DNA of 37,593 bases from NCBI GenBank assembly GCA_020053375.1, contig JAGVNG010000028.1, positions 1 through 37,593 on the forward strand, written 5' to 3'. Within the stretch, counting starts at the first letter, position 1; each line of letters begins with the position of its first letter. The position numbers were made by a program, and so were the translations under genes. Shown piece after piece: positions 25,192 to 34,396 of the stretch. Below the pieces are notes generated by a model. The model saw only the letters and a program-made list of their open reading frames with translations, was not told where the DNA came from and did no database searches. This DNA is from Nanobdellota archaeon. Its GTDB lineage: Archaea > Nanobdellota > Nanobdellia > Pacearchaeales > GW2011-AR1.

Positions 25192-25644
25192 TTACTGTGC
25201 AACTGGTTCTGTCTTTATTTCTGCCTTTGCCTTGGGCTGGTTCTGTTCAGGAAAAATATCATGCAGTTTCTTTGAGCCTTCTTTCAGAACCTTAAGATTA
25301 ATCTGGATTATGTCCGGAGAAATAATTCTGCCACGAACTGTTTTTCTCAATCTTAGTCCCTCTGGCTTTGAGCCGACTTTCTTTAGTCCTCTTGGTTTTC
25401 GGTGCATTCCTTTTCCATAGTCCAGAAGGAGCTTACCAAGCCCTATGCCTTCAACTTCTTTGAAAGAAGGGAACCCTGCCTTGTCGCTTGCACCTGTTAT
25501 CTCAAATTCATAACCAGAAAGGTCTCCCGAGATATCCCTGCCCTCTATCTTATCATTTAATGCCTTTTCCAAAAAGACTTCGTTTTCCGTTTCCAACTTC
25601 CAAGTCTTTCCGTTTTTTTCTGATATGTTTAGCTTGAATGCCAT
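25192..25644 (-). CDS. rps6e: 30S ribosomal protein S6e
   Basis: KLNISEKNGKTWKLE...GYEFEITGASDKAGFP...RRKTVRG-like RLRKTVRGRIISPDIIQINLKVLK. Confidence 0.9.
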   Translation of the reverse strand: MAFKLNISEKNGKTWKLETENEVFLEKALNDKIEGRDISGDLSGYEFEITGASDKAGFPSFKEVEGIGLGKLLLDYGKGMHRKPRGLKKVGSKPEGLRLRKTVRGRIISPDIIQINLKVLKEGSKKLHDIFPEQNQPKAKAEIKTEPVAQ

Positions 25645-25722
25645 TGTAAAATATTATCGAGAAATTGGTTTATAAAGTTTCTTGTAAGAAAATTTATTGT
25701 TCATAAAGTTTTATAATCAACT

Positions 25723-26112
25723 TTAAGGATTGTAAGTATTTGCAACATATTGCTCTATGCTAGACCCTCTTTTTGTTCTTTCATTCAGTTCAGGATCTCT
25801 CCTTATTGGCTTATTTATCCCAAAAAAGCTCCCGATTTTTATCTGGGAATCATAACTCTGAAACAAATATCTTAACTCAGATCCAGAAACTTTTCCCTCT
25901 CTTGTCCTTATTAATTTTACTGAAGAGCTTATTATTCCTGCTTTTGATATTTTCTCAAGCAGAGAATTCATAGTTATATCCCGATTTTTATCGTCAACAA
26001 CTATCAAATGATATCTTGCCAATCCTGGACTGTCGGGAGACGCTTCCCAGTTCCATCTAACATGCCTTTCTGTTTTATATATCCTTTTTGGAAGAGTCCT
26101 TATGCTGTTCAT
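25723..26112 (-). CDS. Hypothetical protein
   Basis: 129-aa ORF divergent from the PD-(D/E)XK gene. Confidence 0.5.
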   Translation of the reverse strand: MNSIRTLPKRIYKTERHVRWNWEASPDSPGLARYHLIVVDDKNRDITMNSLLEKISKAGIISSSVKLIRTREGKVSGSELRYLFQSYDSQIKIGSFFGINKPIRRDPELNERTKRGSSIEQYVANTYNP

Positions 26113-26148
26113 ATTTTTCCGAGAAACTGCGGGTATTTAAGTTTTATC

Positions 26149-27330
26149 ATGAATTATAAAAATGATTATAAACAGAGAAACTGTAAGTTTTTTGTTAAGA
26201 TGGCGCATCTCATGGATTGGACTTATTCAAAGATGGATGACTATAATTATTGCATCCTAAGGGGTTATTTAAGATGGGTTGAGGGTGTTAGAAATCTTAC
26301 AGTTCCCGCATTTATCAAGGGGGGTCTTCTTCATAGTTCTATAGAGCATTTTTGGAAAAAATTGGGAACAGAGGAAGAAGCGCGCAAGACAAGAAAAAAA
26401 AAGGACGGCAAAAAATACTGGGATGCCAGAAGTTTTGCAGATTATTTGTCTGGGAAATGGATAAGCCGGATTATCGCTGCTGAACAGAGCGAAATGGAGA
26501 TACAATGGGCATATCCGAATCAAAGATATCATATGGGTCCCAAGATTAGGGATATTGCTTTTTATCTCTTCCCTTACTTGTTTGAAAGAGGCAAACCTCC
26601 TTATTCTGAAATTCCTTTCAGGTTTATTCTGGGGCATAGGAGATTTAAGGGCAAGATAGACGAAATTAGAGTTAATGATGGAAAAATTATTGTTACTGAT
26701 TTCAAATCCGGAAGCCCTAGTATGGGTGAAATAAAAAGAGACCATGACTCTCAGATGACAATGTACAATGTGGGATTGGGCTCTCTTTGTTATGCTGATG
26801 AGAAATTCGCGAAATCTCTTGGGCTTGAAGGCATTCGCAAAACATTTTTTGGCCATCCCAAATTTGTTAATGAAGCAGTTGAGCATGAATTTGTAATGCT
26901 TGAAGCTCCTTATGTCAGAGCAAAACTTATGGAACTGGAGCAGAAAAAGGGGAGAAAAGCCAATCTTCCCGAAGTTTCCCTTAAAACATCCAGAAGGGAA
27001 AATCATTTTTATGAAATATTAAAAATGCTTGATGGAGTTGAAGCCTCTTTGAAATCAGGAATAATTTATCCTCAAACAGGGCACAAATGCGATTATTGCA
27101 GCATGAAAACAGCGTGCAAGACTAGGCTGGAACAACTTACTTCTCCTATTCCTATGGAAAGAAACGGGCAAGAAATTATGAGTTTTGCAGCTCCTCTTTT
27201 CAAAAGGCCCGTGGAAAGGGAAGATATAGAAATAGGGCAATTAAATTTCTTTGAGAAAATTGCGGATAAAATCTCGATAAGAAGAAGAGTCAAAAAAGCC
27301 AATAAATCGCTGATTGTTACGCCTTCTTAA
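26149..27330 (+). CDS. PD-(D/E)XK nuclease family protein (RecB/Cas4-like fold); start could be 26200
   Basis: FIKGGLLHSSIEHF...RFKGKIDEIRVNDGKIIVTDFKSG...QMTMYNVGL; Cys-containing C-terminal TGHKCDYCSMKTAC. Confidence 0.8.
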   Translation: MNYKNDYKQRNCKFFVKMAHLMDWTYSKMDDYNYCILRGYLRWVEGVRNLTVPAFIKGGLLHSSIEHFWKKLGTEEEARKTRKKKDGKKYWDARSFADYLSGKWISRIIAAEQSEMEIQWAYPNQRYHMGPKIRDIAFYLFPYLFERGKPPYSEIPFRFILGHRRFKGKIDEIRVNDGKIIVTDFKSGSPSMGEIKRDHDSQMTMYNVGLGSLCYADEKFAKSLGLEGIRKTFFGHPKFVNEAVEHEFVMLEAPYVRAKLMELEQKKGRKANLPEVSLKTSRRENHFYEILKMLDGVEASLKSGIIYPQTGHKCDYCSMKTACKTRLEQLTSPIPMERNGQEIMSFAAPLFKRPVEREDIEIGQLNFFEKIADKISIRRRVKKANKSLIVTPS

Positions 27331-27407
27331 CTTTCTTAATCTTATTGCTTTTTTCTAAAAAAGATTATCATAAGATTTATATAGGGTTATACTCCAATTA
27401 ATGAATT

Positions 27408-27659
27408 ATGGATAAAGAAAGTTTGGATAAGATTGTGGAAAAACTAAGTAATGATTTTAAGGAATTTAAAGAGATATACGAACAGGAATTTCATGAAATG
27501 GAGCATGCAAGGATTGATTCGGGAAAGCATGCAAAACTTGCTTCTGTGCAATATGCAAAATTAACTTATATCTCTGATTTAATGAGTTATATCAATAGCG
27601 CCTGTGGCGCAAATTATCAATTGCCCCCAATGCCATCAACTTTATCAATGCCTTTGTAA
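27408..27659 (+). CDS. Hypothetical protein
   Basis: 83-aa ORF with upstream TATA-like gatttatatagg. Confidence 0.5.
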   Translation: MDKESLDKIVEKLSNDFKEFKEIYEQEFHEMEHARIDSGKHAKLASVQYAKLTYISDLMSYINSACGANYQLPPMPSTLSMPL

Positions 27660-27740
27660 AATTCTTCTTCTTTATCTGCTCCAACTCGACTACGCTTCAG
27701 AAGCCGTTTTTCAGCTTCGCGATGCAAAATTCTTTGCATC

Positions 27741-29495
27741 TCAGACAAGTTTTTTATTCTTCTTAAGCAACTCTATTTCCTGAAGAATTCTCAGCTCATT
27801 TCCTGTGAGCAAATCTTTGTTTTTTCTGAAAACTTTGAATTGTGACTCGCTTATATCAGAGTAGAGCGAGTTTTTGTCACCCAATACTCTTTCAAAATTT
27901 ATTCCAGGCATTGAGATTGCTATTTCCATTCCCTCCGTAGCTTCATTAACTGACTTGTTCTCCGACTGCAGGTTTTTTACCCTACCAATTCTTTCACCTT
28001 TTTCATCAATTAGAGGAAGGTTTGGAATCAATTTTCCTCCCTCAACTTTTATTCCAAAAATTGCTGGTTTTGTATTTCTAAACACATGCTGATGAAGTAT
28101 TTTTAGTTTGCATATGCTCGAGAGCTCCATCATCCTTGTTTTTTCAATTTCTTTTGCTTTCTTATCTCTGAAATCAATTATGTCTTCTATAATCTTGTAT
28201 ACAACATCACCTAAGATTATCTTAACCTTGCCTCTTATTTCATCGGCTTCTGGGTCGATTGCCACATTGAATCCGATTATCGAAGCATCAAGCTCGTTTA
28301 TTTCAAGATTGGCTTTTGCAGAAATTATATCTGTTTTGTTTATGCTCCCTATTCCCGCTCTTACAACATCTATTTTTTCCTGCTTTAACAATGCAAGAAG
28401 AGCTTCAAGGCTTCCAAGAGAATCTGCCTTGGCGATTATTCCCCCTGTCTGGGTTTTTATATTCTCTGAGATTTCTTTCTTGAAGATTCTTTTTATTAAT
28501 TCTTTATCTTTCTTATATAAAACAAAGGGCATGCCTGGCAGGATATCTGTTTTTTCGACTAATTGCATCCTGATTCCTGTTGATGCTTCTATCTCATCCT
28601 TTGGTTCGAACATTGACGATAAAGGTTTTATTCCCTCAAGTATTCTTATTCTAGAAATTATAGGCTCTCCATCAATGCTTGAAACGGCTATCTCATCAGA
28701 TTTTGAAAGCTTTCCGTCATAAAGTATGGCTTCTATATAGCTGTTGTTTTTTTCTTTCTTGATTTCAAGAACAACACCCTTTGCTTCCTTGCCAAGCTTT
28801 AACCTGCTCTCAAGATATTTTTGGCTCAATCCACAAAGCATAAGTATCAGTTCAGGGATGCCTTCATTTGTCCGCGCAGAACATGGAACCAATGCTATTT
28901 TTTGAGTGAAATCTTTTATATTATAAAATAAGTCGGCGTCAAACCCAAAACTGTTTAAAGCGCCTTGAAGAGTCATATATTTTTCTTGAAATTCCTGCTT
29001 TATTCTTTGCGGCTGCAGTTCAATGCTTCTTTTTAAATCATCATTAAGTTTTCTCCATCCAGACAAGTTATCAATTTTATTTAAGGCAATTATGAAAGGT
29101 GTTTTGTTCAATTTGAGAATCTGCAAAACTTCTGCTGTCTGCGGTTTTATTCCCTCGTTTATGTCAATAACCAATACAGCCAAGTCAGCAAGGCTTCCAC
29201 CTCTTTTTCGGAGGTTTGTAAATGCCGCGTGTCCTGGGGTATCTATAAGCAAGAAGCCAGGAATATCCAGTTTTATTCCAACTTTGTCTATAAGAGGGCA
29301 GGCTTTTCTTAACTGGCTTGATGGATAAAGAGTAAAGGAAATTTTCTGCGTGATTCCGCCTGCTTCCCCTTCCTGAACAGAGCTCTGCCTAAGGCAATCG
29401 AGAATGCTTGTCTTTCCATGGTCAACATGCCCGCATACTGTGACGATTGGCTGACGGATTCTGTCTTTTGATTTTGATTCTGTTTTTGATTCCAT
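27741..29495 (-). CDS. infB: Translation initiation factor aIF5B/IF-2 (start refined from 29561)
   Basis: PIVTVCGHVDHGKTSILDCLRQSSVQEGEAGGITQKI...DTPGHAAFTNLRKRGGSLADLAVLVIDINEG...NKID. Confidence 0.94.
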   Translation of the reverse strand: MESKTESKSKDRIRQPIVTVCGHVDHGKTSILDCLRQSSVQEGEAGGITQKISFTLYPSSQLRKACPLIDKVGIKLDIPGFLLIDTPGHAAFTNLRKRGGSLADLAVLVIDINEGIKPQTAEVLQILKLNKTPFIIALNKIDNLSGWRKLNDDLKRSIELQPQRIKQEFQEKYMTLQGALNSFGFDADLFYNIKDFTQKIALVPCSARTNEGIPELILMLCGLSQKYLESRLKLGKEAKGVVLEIKKEKNNSYIEAILYDGKLSKSDEIAVSSIDGEPIISRIRILEGIKPLSSMFEPKDEIEASTGIRMQLVEKTDILPGMPFVLYKKDKELIKRIFKKEISENIKTQTGGIIAKADSLGSLEALLALLKQEKIDVVRAGIGSINKTDIISAKANLEINELDASIIGFNVAIDPEADEIRGKVKIILGDVVYKIIEDIIDFRDKKAKEIEKTRMMELSSICKLKILHQHVFRNTKPAIFGIKVEGGKLIPNLPLIDEKGERIGRVKNLQSENKSVNEATEGMEIAISMPGINFERVLGDKNSLYSDISESQFKVFRKNKDLLTGNELRILQEIELLKKNKKLV

Positions 29496-29585
29496 GAAAA
29501 AAATAGCAAGAATCAGATTAAAAAGGTTTTGAAACGCCTTCAAATGACGACGCTTCGGCATTTGTTGGGATAATTTGAAAGATTA

Positions 29586-29665
29586 CGCCCTCACCAGGAA
29601 TCGAACCTGGATACCCAAAGGGTTCCGCTTTCGAGGCGGATGCAGTGCCATTGTGCCATGAGGGC
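29586..29665 (-). tRNA. tRNA-Ser (CGA)
   Basis: Acceptor GCCCTCA/TGAGGGC, anticodon arm TCCGC-CTCGAAA-GCGGA, extended variable arm, T-arm CCAGG-TTCGATT-CCTGG. Confidence 0.92.
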
Positions 29666-29727
29666 ATAAACGATTGTATATCTTCAATTATATTAATGTT
29701 TTTAAAGAATTTTATTATCGAATTTTA

Positions 29728-30117
29728 ATGAAAGAAATCAAAGCGAAGGGAGTAAAAGATGCAGCAGGCTATGTTGAAACATGGTATTATACCGGAAGAT
29801 GGGAAGGCATCAGGCTAAAAAATGAAAAAAAGATAGATTATATAGATTTTATAGGAAAAATTCAGGGAATAAGTCTTGGTAGCAGAGGATTTTATGGTCC
29901 TGCTGCTGAAGAAAAAATGTTTGAATTATCATCTTATCTGTTTAAAGGAGCGATAATTACTTTGGGAAACAAAAGAAAATTAGAGGGAAAAGTTAAGCTT
30001 GACCCCTGCATTCCATCCAGAATAGTTCATGTTCTTGCAAATGAGAAAAGCAGAGTTGCAGAGATTGCATGGATGTTCAACCTGCCTATGAAGAGAAATG
30101 CGGTATCGGGGGATTGA
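29728..30117 (+). CDS. Hypothetical protein (start refined from 29674); C-terminus overlaps antisense tRNA-Gly
   Basis: MKEIKAKGVKDAAGYVETWYYTGRWEGIRLK... Confidence 0.6.
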   Translation: MKEIKAKGVKDAAGYVETWYYTGRWEGIRLKNEKKIDYIDFIGKIQGISLGSRGFYGPAAEEKMFELSSYLFKGAIITLGNKRKLEGKVKLDPCIPSRIVHVLANEKSRVAEIAWMFNLPMKRNAVSGD

Positions 30118-30169
30118 ACCCCGGTCTCAACCTTGGCAAGGTTGTGTTCTACCATTTAACTAATACCGC
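30099..30169 (-). tRNA. tRNA-Gly (GCC)
   Basis: Acceptor GCGGTAT/ATACCGC, anticodon arm CAACC-TTGCCAA-GGTTG, T-arm with TTCAATC. Confidence 0.93.
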
Positions 30170-30223
30170 TTTGATAACTGCTGATTTATAAATTATAGGA
30201 GAACTAACTATTTTTAATACTTT

Positions 30224-30364
30224 TTATACAGAAAGAACAATGGCATAGACATGTCTTATCACTTTCGGCAGAATATCCATACCTTTCATTTCAACAAGGA
30301 ATGTAGTCGGAAATATCATCATAAAGCCGAGCATTCCGAGCAGTGATAGTATCACCCTTTTCAT
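30224..30364 (-). CDS. Small hydrophobic protein, 46 aa
   Basis: MKRVILSLLGMLGFMMIFPTTFLVEMKGMDILPKVIRHVYAIVLSV*; below ORF-track cutoff. Confidence 0.5.
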   Translation of the reverse strand: MKRVILSLLGMLGFMMIFPTTFLVEMKGMDILPKVIRHVYAIVLSV

Positions 30365-30427
30365 TTTATACCAAGCCCTTTTTCATTTAAAAGGTTTTTT
30401 GTTTAAGGATTGAGAAATTTGGAAATA

Positions 30428-30498
30428 TGGCCGATGAAGGAATCGAACCTTCGCTCTCTCGGTGTAAACGAGAAGTTCTGCCATTAGACTAATCGGCC
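30428..30498 (-). tRNA. tRNA-Val (UAC)
   Basis: Acceptor GGCCGAT/ATCGGCC, anticodon arm TCTCG-TTTACAC-CGAGA, T-arm GAAGG-TTCGATT-CCTTC. Confidence 0.93.
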
Positions 30499-30571
30499 GT
30501 CAATATGAAAGTTTTACAGCGCTTTTAAATTTTTTCAATCACCAAGGTTTACGCGTAAAAATTTCATTACT

Positions 30572-30653
30572 TTTCCTAACGGAAAGTTTTATAAGCGAAA
30601 ATTCTTGTTTTCTCAAATAAAATTTCCTAACGGAAAGTTTTATAAGCAAAAAT
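30572..30653 (+). promoter_or_regulatory. Tandem duplicated promoter: two copies of tttcctaacggaaagttttataagcRaaaat, period 51 bp
   Basis: 30572..30602 and 30623..30653; each has TTTCC-taac-GGAAA and a TATA box ttttataag. Confidence 0.85.
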
Positions 30654-30667
30654 CATCTTTTTTTAAA

Positions 30668-32491
30668 ATGAAATCTGAGCAAAACAGGCAGCAAAATAAT
30701 CAGAATAATCAAAACAACGAAATTCCTGAGATGAATCTTGACGCAAAATATTCAAACAAAAATAAGATTCTTCCTCCTGACATGGACAAAATGCAGAAGG
30801 AAATGGACAAGACAAAGAAAGATTTGGAGAAATTCAGGCTATATACAATAAAAAAATATCCTTTTGTTCAGGCAATAGGAATTCTCCCCCCACAATCCAT
30901 AAAACTTTTTATCGACGAAGAAGAGGCTCCAAAAGAGACAGAGAAATATATGCACCTTTATGTGATAATGCCTGAGGACAAATTCAAGGAATTTCCAAAA
31001 ATAAAGCCCGACCTTGTAAAGCAATTGGATTTCCTGAAACAAAAAGTATGGCTTCATTTGAAAACCCCCATGGATATATGGGAAACATGCCTTGACAGCA
31101 AGTTTGAACTGGCAGGCGCAATTGCAATGTCATTCCCTTTGTACGACAAAGGGATACTTGGAGCATTGAGAGTTTCTGAAATACACAAATCGCTTGTTCT
31201 TCAGAAATTTGAAAGATATGTTGTCAGTTATGTAATCGGAGGGAGTCTGGTTAGAGGAGAGGCTGTTAAAACTTCTGATGTTGATGTCTTTGTTATAATT
31301 AATGATACTGATGTAAAGAGGATGTCAAGACTCGAACTTAAGGAAAGACTTCGAGGTATTATTTATCAGTATATCGGAGAGGCTTCAGCTCTTGCAGGTG
31401 TAAAGAACAAGCTGAATGTTCAGGTTTATCTCCTCACTGATTTCTGGGAAAGTGTCAAAGATGCTCATCCAGTGATGTTTACTTTCATAAGAGATGGAAT
31501 TCCAATTTATGACAGGGGGACTTTCATGCCATGGAAAGCTCTTCTTAAGATGGGAAAACTGAAACCAAGTCCAGAAGCAATAGATATGTTCATGTCAATG
31601 GGAGATAAGACAGTAAAGTTCGCAAAACAATCGCTTGTTGAGATATTGGTCAGGGATATTTATTGGGGAATAGTTACTCCAAGTCAGGCTTTGCTCATGC
31701 TGAACGGTTCTCCTCCCCCAACTCCAAAACAACTTGTCTCTGAAATGAGAAAGAATTTTGGTGGCAATGAAAAAATGCTGGAGAAGAAATACATAGACAT
31801 TGTTGAAAAGATAGTCAATATGTACAAGGATTATGAGCATGAAAAACTTAAAGAAATAAAGGGTGAAGAAATAGACAGACTGATTAAGGACAGTGAGGAT
31901 TATCTGAAAAGGCTTAAGGCATTGAGGGAGCAGATACAGAAAAGATTCCAGGAAAAAACAATCGAGCAGATATACAAGGATGTTTTTGACCTTTTGAAAA
32001 ACATGATGGGAAGCAAATCCCAGTCAGAGATGGTTTCCTTGTTTGAGAAGGAATTTGTAAAAAAGGGAAAGTTTACACAACAGCATATGAGAATTCTTGA
32101 GGATGTGGTCAAGGCAAAGACGGAATTGAAGAAGGGGAAGTCAAATCCAATGAAGGTTGATGAAGTGCGAAAAAATGCAGCTCTTCTCATCAGTGATTTG
32201 ATAGAATACTCACAAAGGGCTGAATTAAGCATTCTTGAAAAAGGAAGAATGAGATTGAAATACAAGAAAGACGGGAAAGAGAGGATGGCTGAGCTGATTG
32301 TATCTGGAGGAGAAAGCTTCTTGATTGAAGGAAACAGCATAAAGAAATTGCTTCCGCATGTTCAGGAATCAAATATGAAGGAATTAACCGAGGCTATTGA
32401 AAGACAAAAGACAAACAAATCAATTGAGATGAATCCAAAAATGTTTGATATATTGGGAAGAGAACTTGGTGAGTATGAGATTGCGCTTTAA
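30668..32491 (+). CDS. Pol-beta-superfamily nucleotidyltransferase with long helical C-terminal region (start refined from 30605)
   Basis: VIGGSLVRGEAVKTSDVDVFVIIND; N-terminal Q/N-rich tract. Confidence 0.75.
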   Translation: MKSEQNRQQNNQNNQNNEIPEMNLDAKYSNKNKILPPDMDKMQKEMDKTKKDLEKFRLYTIKKYPFVQAIGILPPQSIKLFIDEEEAPKETEKYMHLYVIMPEDKFKEFPKIKPDLVKQLDFLKQKVWLHLKTPMDIWETCLDSKFELAGAIAMSFPLYDKGILGALRVSEIHKSLVLQKFERYVVSYVIGGSLVRGEAVKTSDVDVFVIINDTDVKRMSRLELKERLRGIIYQYIGEASALAGVKNKLNVQVYLLTDFWESVKDAHPVMFTFIRDGIPIYDRGTFMPWKALLKMGKLKPSPEAIDMFMSMGDKTVKFAKQSLVEILVRDIYWGIVTPSQALLMLNGSPPPTPKQLVSEMRKNFGGNEKMLEKKYIDIVEKIVNMYKDYEHEKLKEIKGEEIDRLIKDSEDYLKRLKALREQIQKRFQEKTIEQIYKDVFDLLKNMMGSKSQSEMVSLFEKEFVKKGKFTQQHMRILEDVVKAKTELKKGKSNPMKVDEVRKNAALLISDLIEYSQRAELSILEKGRMRLKYKKDGKERMAELIVSGGESFLIEGNSIKKLLPHVQESNMKELTEAIERQKTNKSIEMNPKMFDILGRELGEYEIAL

Positions 32492-32635
32492 GAATTGCAT
32501 AATACTGGATAAATTTTATATGAAAAACAGAAATTATAATTATATATTGGGGGAGGTATTATTTTTTTGATAACGCTAATTTTATATCCTCAATTTTTTC
32601 AATAATTTTTTAAGCTTCGATTTTCTTGTTAATTT

Positions 32636-33730
32636 ATGAAATATCTTTTTATTCTTGGAAGAAATCCAGAATTGTCTGAAGCTGAAATTAATTCATTTCT
32701 TAAATTAAGAGGCATAAAAATAAAAAAGAGAGAGGCGAGAAGCAACGCCCTTTTTCTAGAGATTGACAAGGAACCTGACAAAGAGGAACTTGATTTTCTC
32801 GGAGGAACTATAGCTGTTGGAAAAGCTCTGTCTGAATGCAAAAAAAATGAATTGGACGCAAACATCAAAACAATCTATAAAGGAAAGAAAAACAACATAA
32901 CTTTTGCGTTATGGGATTTTGCCGAAGATGAAGTGTACAAAATGATAACTATATATCTCAAGGGGAGGTTTAGGGAAGAAAAAGTTAAGGCTTCAAGAAA
33001 AAACCTAACCGGGCAACTTGAACTGCAGGATGGAAGCACCGTTAAAATAGTTGGAAATGATGTTGATGAAGAATATTTTGTTTTTGGAAACTATTTTGGG
33101 AAGATTTTTTTCAGGACTGATTATAAGTCTTTGGAATTAAGGGACACCGAAAAACCATACAGAAGGGAATCTTTGGCTATTTCACCAAGACTGGCAAAGA
33201 TAATGATTAATCTTTCAGGGACAGCCAAGGGAGGAAAAATAGTTGATGCTTTCTGTGGCATTGGAGTCGTGCTTTCAGAAGCTCTTATTCAAGGCTTCAA
33301 TGTTGTAGGAATAGACAAGGATTCTGAAGCAATAAATATGGCGCTAAAGAATATAGAATGGATGTCTCTAAAAGAAGAGACATATTCTTTGATTAATGAA
33401 GATTCTACGAAGGCGAGCATAGAAAAGGTTGAGTCAATGGTAAGCGAGCCTCAGCTTGGAGAAATATTAAGGGAGATTCCATCAAAAGATGCTGCCGAAA
33501 AAATGATAAAAAAATATGAAAACCTCATGATTAATGTTCTTAGAAATATGGCAAAGTATGTAAAAAAAAGATTTGTTTTCACAGCCCCTTACATACTAAC
33601 GGAAAAGGGAAGAATTTCATGCAATATAAAAAAAATAGCGGGCTCATGCGGATTGAAAGAAATAAGTTCATACGAAGAATTCAGAAAAAATCAGGTTGTT
33701 GGAAGAGAAATATTTGTTCTTGAGCATTAA
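32636..33730 (+). CDS. TRM11/Trm-G10-like tRNA guanosine methyltransferase family protein
   Basis: SGTAKGGKIVDAFCGIGVVLSEALIQGFNVVGIDKDSEAINMALKNIEW; EPQLG in place of DPPYG. Confidence 0.75.
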   Translation: MKYLFILGRNPELSEAEINSFLKLRGIKIKKREARSNALFLEIDKEPDKEELDFLGGTIAVGKALSECKKNELDANIKTIYKGKKNNITFALWDFAEDEVYKMITIYLKGRFREEKVKASRKNLTGQLELQDGSTVKIVGNDVDEEYFVFGNYFGKIFFRTDYKSLELRDTEKPYRRESLAISPRLAKIMINLSGTAKGGKIVDAFCGIGVVLSEALIQGFNVVGIDKDSEAINMALKNIEWMSLKEETYSLINEDSTKASIEKVESMVSEPQLGEILREIPSKDAAEKMIKKYENLMINVLRNMAKYVKKRFVFTAPYILTEKGRISCNIKKIAGSCGLKEISSYEEFRKNQVVGREIFVLEH

Positions 33731-33799
33731 TATCTGCAAGAAAACCTTTAAAAACTATTTTTTGCGATAATAAGTATACTAAATATATAATAAAACAAG

Positions 33800-34063
33800 A
33801 TGACACACGGAAAAGTTATTCAATTCAGAAGAGGCAGGAAAACTGTCCATGAAAGGCATTTTCTTATAGAATTAGACGGAGTTTCAAACAAGAAAGATGC
33901 TGAGAAATTCGTCGGAAAAAATGTTGAGTGGACTTCGCCTGCGGGAAAGATAATAAAGGGAAAAATAGCAGCCACACATGGAATAAAGGGAGTTGTAAGA
34001 GCTATATTTGAGAAAGGGCTTCCAGGACAGGCAATAACAACTGCAGTTGAGGTGAAGGCATAA
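33800..34063 (+). CDS. rpl35ae: 50S ribosomal protein L35Ae
   Basis: KVIQFRRGRKTVHERHFLIEL...FVGKNVEWTSPAGKIIKGKIAATHGIKGVVRAIFEKGLPGQAI. Confidence 0.9.
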   Translation: MTHGKVIQFRRGRKTVHERHFLIELDGVSNKKDAEKFVGKNVEWTSPAGKIIKGKIAATHGIKGVVRAIFEKGLPGQAITTAVEVKA

Positions 34064-34064
34064 A

Positions 34065-34331
34065 ATGGCACAGGTAGAACAGGTTATTGATATATCTAAG
34101 GGAAATTATTGGGAAGCTAGACTCTTTTTATATAAACAAGTCGGATCTCCCTCAATGTGGGCTGGTGGGGAAAATACTATAGAGATATCTTATGATGGGG
34201 GAATTACTCTAAGAGATAGACGTGAGTATTCAGCACAGAAAGATTTTACAATATATGAGATTGTTTTTGACAAAAAATTTGGGAATAAAAAATTATTAAA
34301 TAAATTGCTTGAAGTGGTAGGGGTAAATTAA
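34065..34331 (+). CDS. Hypothetical protein between L35Ae and L10e
   Basis: 88-aa ORF closely packed with L35Ae. Confidence 0.5.
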   Translation: MAQVEQVIDISKGNYWEARLFLYKQVGSPSMWAGGENTIEISYDGGITLRDRREYSAQKDFTIYEIVFDKKFGNKKLLNKLLEVVGVN

Positions 34332-34333
34332 AA

Positions 34334-34396
34334 ATGGCATTAACTAAAATTAAAAATTTAGTAGAATTCCATCTACAGGAAGTAGAATGGCATTAA
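34334..34396 (+). other. Mini-ORF MALTKIKNLVEFHLQEVEWH*, start resembles L10e start, stop overlaps rpl10e ATG
   Basis: ATGGCATTAACTAAA versus ATGGCATTAAGAAAA at 34387. Confidence 0.4.

Noticed and set aside
26149-27330. Cas4 and hence a CRISPR-Cas locus
   Set aside because: The protein is PD-(D/E)XK-like with a Cys-containing C-terminus, but there is no CRISPR array and no other cas gene in the window.
32636-33730. Catalytically dead methyltransferase because DPPY is replaced by EPQLG
   Set aside because: Variant E-P-x-L-G motifs occur, as far as I recall, in TRM11-like homologues of small-genome lineages; loss of activity cannot be claimed from sequence alone.
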